Source: a virus
Virus record (IMG/VR): IMGVR_UViG_3300044733_002020
Location: 1-23,845 of that record
DNA: 23,845 nt
Reading direction: 5' to 3' (one strand)
Below, one piece after another: positions 7,992 through 13,843 of this stretch. The number at the start of each line of letters is the position of its first letter. The first letter of the stretch is position 1. The position numbers and the translations under genes were made by a program. The notes under the pieces are model-generated. The model was not told the DNA's origin, made no database searches, and was given only the letters and a program-made list of their open reading frames with translations.

Positions 7992-8981
7992 TTAATTAAG
8001 TTTTTTTAAAATTTTATCAAATGAATTCTTAGTCAACTGCTCCCAATTATAATCTTTATGTATTTTAGTTGACTGAGAGAAATAATATCCTGAATATGCA
8101 TTAAAGTTTATTGAAACATCTCTCATAAGTTCAAGTAGATGTTGATAGTTTGGTTCAAAAACTTTTCCTTCGTGTGGGAATGGCCAAGGTGAATCTATTA
8201 GTTCTGATTTTAATTTTAATGGACCTAAATATTTTTCATAATGTGCCCAGCCGCTTGTACAAATTGTTGGCATGCCAGTTGCTAGTGCTTGAAGTGGAAT
8301 AAATCCAAATCCTTCTCCATAGCTTGGATATACTAAAACATCATGAGACTGATACAGGCTTACAAGCTCTTCGTCATTTAAAACATCTGTAATCACAGAC
8401 ACATTGTTGTAATATTTATCTGGAACACCTAAAATATTTTTATCTAGATAATTGTTATATACTCTAGTTGTATTTATTTGATCTGCTTTAATGGTTAACA
8501 AATATCCTTCTTTATTTCCAAACAAACTACCAAATGCATCTAGTACCATTTGTCCAGCTTTTCTTGGTGCTGGTTCTCCTATATGTAAAAATTTAATCAC
8601 ACCGTCTTCTTTTCTTCTATTTGGCATCCACATAGGATCAATGCCGTGTGGGTATACATTAGAAACCTTAAAACCATTATCTTCAAATACATTTGCACAC
8701 CAATCTGAAGTTACCCAAACTTCGTCGCATGCATCCATATAATATTTCCAATCTTCTGGAATTACAGTAGATTCCCATGGTGTATAACTAATTTGATATT
8801 GATTTTTATGTAATTTAAAATGTGATGGTTGTGAAAAATTTAATTGTAATTTAGATTTTGGATCTTGAAATGGAGTAAAGTGTCCTAAGTTATTTAAAGA
8901 TTTTATTATATTTTTACTTGCATATCCATATCCATTATTAGTTCTTAGGTTAACTATAGGCGTAGAAAATGAAATATTCAT
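7992..8981 (-). CDS. GT4-type glycosyltransferase (329 aa)
   Basis: A GT-B-fold retaining glycosyltransferase, likely transferring sugar from a nucleotide sugar to a glycan or protein. The N-terminal domain starts MNISFSTPIV with a glycine-rich NNGYGYASKN loop (15-24). The linker contains FLHIGEPAPRKA (131-142), the position where family members carry a donor-site basic residue (R140/K141). The C-terminal domain has DVLVYPSYGEGFGFIPLQALATG (about 214-236). In the usual EX7E motif the second glutamate is replaced: E223 is followed eight residues later by Q231. AGAAAG stands ahead of the ATG, and the gene is divergent from the lysozyme-like gene. It could modify the virion, the host surface or host glycans; which is not visible. 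Confidence 0.82.
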   Translation of the reverse strand: MNISFSTPIVNLRTNNGYGYASKNIIKSLNNLGHFTPFQDPKSKLQLNFSQPSHFKLHKNQYQISYTPWESTVIPEDWKYYMDACDEVWVTSDWCANVFEDNGFKVSNVYPHGIDPMWMPNRRKEDGVIKFLHIGEPAPRKAGQMVLDAFGSLFGNKEGYLLTIKADQINTTRVYNNYLDKNILGVPDKYYNNVSVITDVLNDEELVSLYQSHDVLVYPSYGEGFGFIPLQALATGMPTICTSGWAHYEKYLGPLKLKSELIDSPWPFPHEGKVFEPNYQHLLELMRDVSINFNAYSGYYFSQSTKIHKDYNWEQLTKNSFDKILKKLN

Positions 8982-9003
8982 AAATTCTTTCTGGTCAACT
9001 GGG

Positions 9004-9033
9004 TTGACACGCTTAAGTAATCAATGCTACTAT
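9004..9033 (+). promoter_or_regulatory. Sigma70-like promoter for the lysozyme-like unit
   Basis: TTGACA (9004-9009), an 18-bp spacer, then TACTAT (9028-9033), 33 bp before the ATG at 9066. It lies in the intergenic region between divergent genes and lacks the TGTCRGT element of the right-hand promoters. Confidence 0.6.
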
Positions 9034-9065
9034 TATAGTTCGTTATCTCTAAAGGAGGAATGCCA

Positions 9066-9626
9066 ATGGAGAGAATCAAACAAAGTTTGAGCGATGTAGT
9101 TCATAATTGGACTGTTATTATAATGATAACATTATTTTTATTTACAGTCCAGCCTGGACCTACAATGAGTCAAGCTTTAACAACTGCGCCTGAAAAGGTA
9201 CAAAAAACCGAAAAACAACTAAAGAGAGAAATAATAAATAAGTTCAGCAATGAAACTTATAAGCATTCTGAAATGCTTGCAGCCGAAGATTTAAAAGATT
9301 TATTATGGGCTGTGGGATTTGAAGGAATTGCTTTAAAAACAGCTTGGGCTGTTGCTAGGGTAGAGTCTAACGGAAGACCGCTTGCTCTAAACGACAACAA
9401 ATCAACTGGTGATAAATCTTACGGGATTTTTCAAATTAATATGCTAGGGGAACTTGGTGTAGATAGATTAGAAAAATTCAATTTAGTGTCAAATAAGGAA
9501 TTATTTGATCCAGTAACAAACGCAGAGATAACGTACTATATGACCAAGGGCGGTAAAGATTGGTCGTCATGGCCTAACTCAATAGGAAAGGCCAAGGAGT
9601 TGATTAATCAATTCCCTAAAGCTTAA
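9066..9626 (+). CDS. Membrane-anchored lysozyme-like muralytic protein (186 aa)
   Basis: Residues about 15-29 (WTVIIMITLFLFTV) form a hydrophobic segment acting as signal anchor or signal peptide. Residues about 75-175 resemble a transglycosylase/lysozyme domain: AWAVARVESNG (94-103) with likely catalytic E100, then SYGIFQIN (118-125), the conserved motif after the catalytic glutamate in SLT-type lysozymes. The C-terminus has a WSSWPNSIGKAKELI ending also usual in this group. The start at 9066 is chosen because AGGAGG (9053-9058) is 7 nt upstream; the ATG at 9060 would leave 1 nt. It would cleave peptidoglycan during lysis, or entry if packaged. The exported N-terminus suggests a signal-anchor endolysin; this is inferred. 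Confidence 0.8.
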   Translation: MERIKQSLSDVVHNWTVIIMITLFLFTVQPGPTMSQALTTAPEKVQKTEKQLKREIINKFSNETYKHSEMLAAEDLKDLLWAVGFEGIALKTAWAVARVESNGRPLALNDNKSTGDKSYGIFQINMLGELGVDRLEKFNLVSNKELFDPVTNAEITYYMTKGGKDWSSWPNSIGKAKELINQFPKA

Positions 9627-9635
9627 GGAGCAATT

Positions 9636-9848
9636 TTGCGACAGATACAATATGTATCTCAATATATAGCTTTATCAGAAGATGGTCTTGTGCCTAGGCT
9701 TGAGTGCCCAATGGACCAAGGCCTTCTTCAATCTAATTTAGATTTGGAAGACAATATATACTTATATTGTTTATCATGCTCCTATAAAAAATTTATTGGA
9801 GAAAAATTGTATAGCGACATAAAAGAAAGAGTTGATAAAAATGTCTGA
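9636..9848 (+). CDS. Small cysteine-containing protein (70 aa), TTG start
   Basis: Function not recognised. The TTG start is supported by AAGGAG 5 nt upstream, directly after the lysozyme stop. C24 (CPMDQG) and the pair C45/C48 (YCLSCSYKK) look like a small zinc ribbon, though a fourth ligand is not obvious. The 3' end overlaps the next gene's ATG by 8 nt, so the four-gene run 9066-10249 is probably one operon. Confidence 0.65.
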   Translation: MRQIQYVSQYIALSEDGLVPRLECPMDQGLLQSNLDLEDNIYLYCLSCSYKKFIGEKLYSDIKERVDKNV

Positions 9849-10062
9849 CGATAACAAGCAAGCCAAAAATCTTGAAGATAATTTGCCTATGGTAAACTAT
9901 ATAATGCTACATAGAATATACGATGTTTTAACGTTATTAGCAAAATACTCATCAAAGGATGATGGGGATGAAGTGGCTAAACTAATAGAGTATCATGAAA
10001 AGGGATTTTTATTAGGCCCAGCCCCTGCATTTACAACAGAAGGTGGAGACTCAAATGAATAA
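9841..10062 (+). CDS. Hypothetical protein (73 aa)
   Basis: Function not recognised. It begins MSDDNKQAKN, with a central helical segment (NYIMLHRIYDVLTLLAKY, about 19-36) and a Gly/Pro-rich acidic tail. The ATG at 9841 is preferred over an in-frame TTG at 9832 because a purine-rich AGAAAGAG lies at suitable distance and ATG overlaps the preceding stop by 8 nt. It overlaps the next gene by 8 nt. Confidence 0.65.
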   Translation: MSDDNKQAKNLEDNLPMVNYIMLHRIYDVLTLLAKYSSKDDGDEVAKLIEYHEKGFLLGPAPAFTTEGGDSNE

Positions 10063-10249
10063 AATGCAAGCAATAGAATTAATGGTAGAAAAAATTAATA
10101 CCAGAAATAGAATTATTGCTGTTGAATCTGGAAATAGTTTAATAGAACTTGAAAAACAAATACTTGCAGCTCAACCATACTATAGACAAGTTTGTTCTGA
10201 AATTTTAGATGCCTTACAGTCTAAAGATTTATTAAAAAATATTGAATAA
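10055..10249 (+). CDS. Hypothetical helical protein (64 aa)
   Basis: Function not recognised. A largely helical, charged protein (MNKMQAIELMVEKI ... EILDALQSKDLL). The ATG at 10055 is preferred to the GTG at 10043 because AAGGTGGAG stands immediately upstream and the start overlaps the previous stop. It is the last gene of the rightward unit and ends 1 bp from the convergent oxygenase gene at 10251; no clear terminator separates them. Confidence 0.6.
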   Translation: MNKMQAIELMVEKINTRNRIIAVESGNSLIELEKQILAAQPYYRQVCSEILDALQSKDLLKNIE

Positions 10250-10250
10250 A

Positions 10251-10793
10251 TTAATTTAAGTCTGGGTACAAAGATTTATTGGCACGATCTTTTCTACTTG
10301 AATGCCACATTGCAATTGTATACCTAATTCCATTTTTAACTTCATTTACTTTATGTAAATATTCAGTACCTGCGCTTGGAAATATAACGGCAGATCCAGA
10401 TTTTGCTTTATATTTAAATTTTTGATTTGGAAATTCAATTTCTCCACCTTCAAAATTTTCATTTAAATAAATAATGCTACTAAATTGAATAAATCCTTCT
10501 CCATGTCTAGGATTATCAATGTGCGGCCCAGCGTACCCTCCTTGAACCCATGCAGTTAAATATGCTTGAGTTGTGTAAAGCTCTGGATAAAAGCCGTATT
10601 CGTCTTTATGCAGTTTTGTTAAAATATCAGAATATTTTTTTAATATTAAATTCACCTCTTCTGACTCTTCTAAAATTCTTGCGCTTTTGCTATCTTTAAA
10701 AACAGATACTTTTCCATTATTAATTAAATTAATAATATCGCTACATTCTTTTTCGGTTAATAAATTTTCTATAACTTTTATTCTATGACCCAT
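10251..10793 (-). CDS. 2-oxoglutarate/Fe(II)-dependent oxygenase, prolyl-4-hydroxylase-like (180 aa)
   Basis: Double-stranded beta-helix dioxygenase of the P4H-like group, which hydroxylates a substrate while decarboxylating 2-oxoglutarate. The iron triad is visible: H91-x-D93 (in AGPHIDNPRHG) and H147 (EYLHKVNEV). R157 (GIRYTIAMW) would bind the 2-oxoglutarate carboxylate. The core has the usual SSIIYLNENFEGGEIEFP strand pair (105-122). Length is normal for phage members. AAGGA is 7 nt before the ATG, and the start overlaps the upstream cysteine-cluster gene by 11 nt, so the two are co-translated. Substrate is unknown; candidates are proteins (including collagen-like tail segments), glycans or nucleic acid. 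Confidence 0.87.
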   Translation of the reverse strand: MGHRIKVIENLLTEKECSDIINLINNGKVSVFKDSKSARILEESEEVNLILKKYSDILTKLHKDEYGFYPELYTTQAYLTAWVQGGYAGPHIDNPRHGEGFIQFSSIIYLNENFEGGEIEFPNQKFKYKAKSGSAVIFPSAGTEYLHKVNEVKNGIRYTIAMWHSSRKDRANKSLYPDLN

Positions 10794-11226
10794 GTTTTTT
10801 CCTTTGCATGAATTTTATTACATTTTCACAAAAAATATTATCTCCTAGATGATGAAAATTTCCTGAGCTATCATTCCAAATTAATGGTAGTTTATTAAAT
10901 CTAGCATATTCTATAGCATAAGTTAAAATATCGGGGCTATAACTTTCATATGATTTAACTAATCTTAAATATTTTTTATTTTGAAATATTGCAATATCTA
11001 TTATTGCATTTGCATTTTCTGGCTTAATAAAATCTGGAACATCCTCTTGTTGCAACCAAAGACATTTATATTGTTTACATGGATCATCTGGTCTATTTTC
11101 ATAATCCTTACAAACTCCTCCTATTTCTAAAAAGAAACAAGATTGACCTGGAAACATTTCATGACCTCTTACTGTGTTGGCCAGGGTGCCGTCACAGCAT
11201 TTCGTACAAGATCCACAAGTTTTTAT
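10783..11226 (-). CDS. YkgJ-like cysteine-cluster protein (about 147 aa), apparent ATA start
   Basis: Reading upstream of the first ATG (11157) in frame gives KTCGSCTKCCDGTL, a CxxCxxCC cluster typical of YkgJ/UPF0153-type metal-binding proteins. Further cysteines follow at about residues 30, 39, 50 and 55, making eight in the first 55. The family N-terminus normally begins just before this cluster. Here the codon at that place (11224-11226) is ATA, with AAGGA 6 nt upstream, and an in-frame stop lies at 11239-11241. Either a rare ATA (or ATT at 11227-11229) start is used, or the start codon is mutated and only a truncated protein from 11157 (AGAGGT nearby) is made. Fe-S or zinc binding is inferred from the family; the partner is probably the adjoining oxygenase. 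Confidence 0.68.
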   Translation of the reverse strand: MKTCGSCTKCCDGTLANTVRGHEMFPGQSCFFLEIGGVCKDYENRPDDPCKQYKCLWLQQEDVPDFIKPENANAIIDIAIFQNKKYLRLVKSYESYSPDILTYAIEYARFNKLPLIWNDSSGNFHHLGDNIFCENVIKFMQRKKHGS

Positions 11227-11239
11227 AATATATCCTTTT

Positions 11240-11257
11240 TATATAGTATACTATATA
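11240..11257. promoter_or_regulatory. Palindromic bidirectional promoter core
   Basis: An 18-bp perfect palindrome (TATATAGTATACTATATA) lies between divergent genes and contains TATACT on both strands. On the plus strand TATACT (11247-11252) is exactly 12 nt before the ATG at 11259, which predicts a leaderless mRNA. On the minus strand it would start RNA just ahead of the AAGGA of the cysteine-cluster gene. Confidence 0.5.
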
Positions 11258-11258
11258 A

Positions 11259-11906
11259 ATGGAAAATAATATAGAAATTTTAGAAAATTTTTTATCTGAG
11301 GATTCTTGTAATTTTATAATAAATTCATTTAATGACTCTTTTTCAGAAACAGAAAATTTGGGTATTTATGGTGGTCCAAGTCATGGAATAGAGTCTGCTT
11401 GGCAAATAGGTAGTAATAAGAAATTTTCCGAATATTCTGAAAATATTAATAAAAATATATCTATAGATTTGTTAACAAGTTCTATTATTTCTATAAAACA
11501 AATTTTATCAAAAAAATATAATGTAGAAATAGATTTAAGAACAATTTTTTATAGTAAAATGACTTCTGGGTCTGAGATTAAAGAGCACTACGATAATTAC
11601 GAGCCCGACGGATCATTTTATTTGCCATATGGAACAGATCCATTTGCTGCAAATGAACTAGGATTAGAGCCAGACTATTCTGCAATACTATATTTAAATA
11701 ATAATTACATGGGTGGGGAAATTGAATTTCCATTACAAAAATTAAAATTAAAACCAAATCCTGGAACGCTTATATTTTTTCGTGGAGATATGAATTTTCC
11801 ACATTTAGTAAATAAAGTAGAGTCTGGTGAGCGAATTAATTTAATTATGTTTTTATGGAAATCAGATTATAGAAAAAAATATTTTAAAAAAATTAATAAT
11901 AGTTGA
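11259..11906 (+). CDS. 2-oxoglutarate/Fe(II)-dependent oxygenase, P4H-like (215 aa), probably leaderless
   Basis: Same fold as the 180-aa oxygenase across the divergent promoter but quite different in sequence. The iron triad is H110-x-D112 (EHYDNYEP) and H182 (NFPHLVNKV); R192 (GERINLIMF) is the probable 2-oxoglutarate anchor. The core AILYLNNNYMGGEIEFPLQ (142-160) mirrors the neighbour's motif. An insertion at about 115-139 follows the HxD. No ribosome-binding site precedes the ATG, while TATACT begins exactly 12 nt upstream, so translation probably starts at the mRNA 5' end. Coding AT content is very high. A hydroxylase for protein or small-molecule substrate is inferred; substrate unknown. 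Confidence 0.85.
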   Translation: MENNIEILENFLSEDSCNFIINSFNDSFSETENLGIYGGPSHGIESAWQIGSNKKFSEYSENINKNISIDLLTSSIISIKQILSKKYNVEIDLRTIFYSKMTSGSEIKEHYDNYEPDGSFYLPYGTDPFAANELGLEPDYSAILYLNNNYMGGEIEFPLQKLKLKPNPGTLIFFRGDMNFPHLVNKVESGERINLIMFLWKSDYRKKYFKKINNS

Positions 11907-11931
11907 CTTTAAAAAATATTAATTATACAAT
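11903..11931 (+). promoter_or_regulatory. Sigma70-like promoter for candidate small RNA
   Basis: TTGACT (11903-11908), a 17-bp spacer and TACAAT (11926-11931). The predicted start is near 11938, just ahead of a GC-richer structured stretch without an ORF. The -35 overlaps the stop of the preceding oxygenase gene. Confidence 0.55.
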
Positions 11932-11937
11932 TATTTT

Positions 11938-12013
11938 GTAGGTCGAGCTTAGGCTCCTTACGTAGCTACAATAAGTAGCAAAACCCAATCGGATCCGCCT
12001 CTGGTTGGGTTTT
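11938..12013 (+). ncRNA. Candidate ~76-nt small RNA with three hairpins
   Basis: This stretch has its own promoter, no ribosome-binding site or ORF, and is richer in GC than its surroundings. It contains three consecutive perfect stems. GAGC-TTAG-GCTC is at 11945-11956. GCTAC-AATAA-GTAGC is at 11965-11979. A terminator-like AAAACCCAA / TTGGGTTTT stem is at 11980-12013, whose 3' arm ends in TTTT. The architecture (promoter, two small hairpins, Rho-independent terminator) is that of an autonomous bacterial sRNA. I do not recognise a known family. Alternatively it could be a terminator plus attenuator for the oxygenase transcript. Confidence 0.5.
11980..12013 (+). terminator. Intrinsic terminator (AAAACCCAA/TTGGGTTTT)
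   Basis: A perfect 9-bp stem with a 16-nt loop that can form extra CC/GG pairs, with its 3' arm ending in a T-run. It ends transcription from the candidate sRNA promoter and probably from the oxygenase gene. Confidence 0.7.
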
Positions 12014-12027
12014 ATACTATATTGCTG

Positions 12028-12039
12028 TATAATTATACT
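12028..12039 (+). promoter_or_regulatory. -10 box giving a leaderless start
   Basis: TATAAT (12028-12033) starts exactly 12 nt before the ATG at 12040, so the predicted +1 is the A of the ATG. No Shine-Dalgarno sequence lies in between. Confidence 0.5.
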
Positions 12040-12204
12040 ATGACTCCAAGAAGATATTTTTCTGATCAAATGTTTAATCCGTATTTTCAATCAGAACATT
12101 ATAAAAATGAAAGTCCTGAAATAAAAATGCAAAATAAAATTGAAAATTTTTTTAAAAAAGTATTTAAACCTAGAAAGTATAAAAATGACACTAAAACCAA
12201 TTAA
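12040..12204 (+). CDS. Small basic protein (54 aa), probably leaderless
   Basis: Function not recognised. The protein starts MTPRRYFSDQMF and ends with a lysine-rich helix (KIENFFKKVFKPRKYKND). It is supported mainly by the -10 box 12 nt upstream of its ATG and by a 20-nt overlap with the oxygenase gene that follows, so it may act as a leader peptide coupling translation of that gene. It could instead be untranslated leader. Confidence 0.45.
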   Translation: MTPRRYFSDQMFNPYFQSEHYKNESPEIKMQNKIENFFKKVFKPRKYKNDTKTN

Positions 12205-13159
12205 TTTAGGAAATGGAATTTTATTATTTAAAAATGTATTAAAGGACCCATCTGCCACTTATGAATTTATAAAAAATTCTAAAAATAGCAATGATCCTTA
12301 TTTTGGTAAAGAGGTATGGCGTGATTGGCACCCCTGGGGTAATTATGCAAAAGCCTATCCAATGGATGACCGTTCTTATTTAAGCAATAATAGTCAAGGA
12401 GCTGAGCTTCAGAAAGAATGCCTAGATATATTTTTTGAAATTTTAAAAATTTATAAAAATGATTTTTATGATTTAGAATATTTTGAAAAAAATAATATAC
12501 CTAAAAGTATACCTACATCTTTAAAAGATTTAGATGAAGATGTCTCTCCTCATAGAGTTATGATGGCTGATTTTGTAATTTTTGAAACTAATAAAAATGC
12601 CTCTGCAGGTTGGCAGATGGATATTCATCAAGATGTTATAAAAGGAATAGCAACAGATCAAAATCATTCATTTAATTTTAACATCTATGTAAATGATGAT
12701 TATGAGGGTGGAGATATAATATTTTTTGATCATGAAAATATAGAAAAAGCACCATATGTAGACTCGGTATCTGGAGAAACTGGAGAGGCCTGGTTAATAG
12801 AAAATTATTTTGAGTATAAAATGCAGGCAGGGGATGGATTAATATTTCCAGTAGATATTTATCATGGAGTTAAAAAATTAAAAGGTGAAAACTCTAAATA
12901 TTATATAAGACAATTTTTATCATATGTGGATGGACAAGTAAAAATGAATAAGCTTGAAGAATACAACTCTTTAAAAAATCCAGAAAAAAGTTTTGATGAA
13001 TATTTAAATGAATATACTGAAAATGTAAAAAATAATAGAGTAACGCCAGAAATATTTAATTCATTAGATTCTATTGCAATAGATAGAGCTAGTGACCCAT
13101 ATAAAAGAATTACTCCTTGTGTTATTAAGAATAATAAAGATATATCGTCTTTAATGTAA
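12185..13159 (+). CDS. 2-oxoglutarate/Fe(II)-dependent oxygenase (324 aa)
   Basis: Third oxygenase of the cluster and the largest. The iron triad is H148-x-D150 (MDIHQDVI) and H227 (DIYHGVKKL); R242 (YYIRQFL) would hold 2-oxoglutarate. The beta-helix core includes FNFNIYVNDDYEGGDIIFF (163-181), the same EGGxIxF pattern as in the two smaller genes. Residues about 43-60 (VWRDWHPWGNYAKAYPM) and the C-terminal ~75 residues are extra. The start at 12185 is chosen because it gives MTLKPINLGNGILLF, the natural domain start, with AGAAAG upstream; the longer reading from 12140 would need TTG inside the preceding gene. Substrate unknown. Confidence 0.82.
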   Translation: MTLKPINLGNGILLFKNVLKDPSATYEFIKNSKNSNDPYFGKEVWRDWHPWGNYAKAYPMDDRSYLSNNSQGAELQKECLDIFFEILKIYKNDFYDLEYFEKNNIPKSIPTSLKDLDEDVSPHRVMMADFVIFETNKNASAGWQMDIHQDVIKGIATDQNHSFNFNIYVNDDYEGGDIIFFDHENIEKAPYVDSVSGETGEAWLIENYFEYKMQAGDGLIFPVDIYHGVKKLKGENSKYYIRQFLSYVDGQVKMNKLEEYNSLKNPEKSFDEYLNEYTENVKNNRVTPEIFNSLDSIAIDRASDPYKRITPCVIKNNKDISSLM

Positions 13160-13254
13160 GTGCGTCGAAAGTAGAGAACCCATACTTACCCCTAGCTATA
13201 TGCCCAGAAAATCGGGATATAGGCCTTAGAGGGCTTTTAAAGGCTATTTTAAAT

Positions 13255-13338
13255 TTAGGCTAAGATGTAAGCAAACGCTATATATGCCATCATAATTATT
13301 AAACAACTTGCTACTAATTTCTGATGAATAGAGTTCAT
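13255..13338 (-). CDS. 27-aa single-span membrane microprotein
   Basis: Minus-strand ORF starting MNSIHQK, followed by one strongly hydrophobic helix (residues about 8-27, LVASCLIIMMAYIAFAYILA). The N-terminal lysine and single span suggest a small inner-membrane protein. TATAAT begins exactly 12 nt before its ATG, as for neighbouring leaderless genes, so both promoter and start codon fit. Function unknown; its size keeps confidence moderate. Confidence 0.42.
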   Translation of the reverse strand: MNSIHQKLVASCLIIMMAYIAFAYILA

Positions 13339-13391
13339 ATATTTATTATATATCTAATATATATCTTAGTCAACTAGAATATATATGTAGA

Positions 13392-13526
13392 TTATATACT
13401 CCACCATATAGCTGGAGGATTAGGACCAACTACGTATGTATGGACCTTATGGCATCTATTAATGTATTCCCAATCAGTCTCATGATCTACTGGTATTGGT
13501 CTAAGATCAAAGTCCCAAATTCTCAT
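13392..13526 (-). CDS. 44-aa hypothetical protein
   Basis: Minus-strand ORF starting MRIWDFDLRPIPVDHETDWEY and ending NPPAIWWSI. It has four tryptophans, a His/Cys pair (RCHKVH) and balanced composition, unlike chance translation of such AT-rich DNA. GAAAGA lies 4-9 nt before the ATG, and TATAAG is 16 nt upstream of it. It lies opposite a low-complexity plus-strand frame that I reject. No family recognised. Confidence 0.5.
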   Translation of the reverse strand: MRIWDFDLRPIPVDHETDWEYINRCHKVHTYVVGPNPPAIWWSI

Positions 13527-13843
13527 TTTTATCTTTCTTATACTTTAAGCATATATTTATATTATTATGTTCTTTTAATTGGATACTTCCAGATTTGGAG
13601 CATACAACCCCTACACCCCTTTTTTTGTAAAAGGACCCCGAAATTGTCTTTTAAGGTTGTAAGCCTGCAATTCATCGGTTGAATAATCTATGGATTAGAT
13701 CATCAGACTAATAACACTTCCGTCATTGTCGCACTTGGAGTTTAACCCCTTGATATTATCTCCGAAAACTGTCCAAGGCTAGAAGTATAACATGGGTAAA
13801 TAAACTTCGTCAAATCAAATATTTAATATAGTATAATGTATAT
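13527..13843. other. Non-coding interval, no gene seen
   Basis: About 315 bp with no convincing ORF on either strand. A run of C-rich then T-rich sequence (ACCCCTACACCCC then TTTTTT, about 13608-13627) and a stretch of moderate GC (about 13640-13790) stand out, but I can fold neither into a tRNA nor a clear terminator. The right end holds the promoter of the next gene. Confidence 0.3.
13832..13843 (+). promoter_or_regulatory. -10 box giving a leaderless start
   Basis: TATAAT (13832-13837) begins exactly 12 nt before the ATG at 13844. No Shine-Dalgarno sequence is present. Confidence 0.5.

Noticed and set aside
13440-13682. 80-aa plus-strand ORF rich in Tyr/Leu/Ile
   Set aside because: Low-complexity translation of AT-rich DNA without a ribosome-binding site; it lies opposite a better 44-aa minus-strand ORF.
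13600-13800. tRNA-like sequence in the 13.5-13.8 kb gap
   Set aside because: No T-arm GGTTCGA-type motif or matching acceptor stem could be found on either strand.
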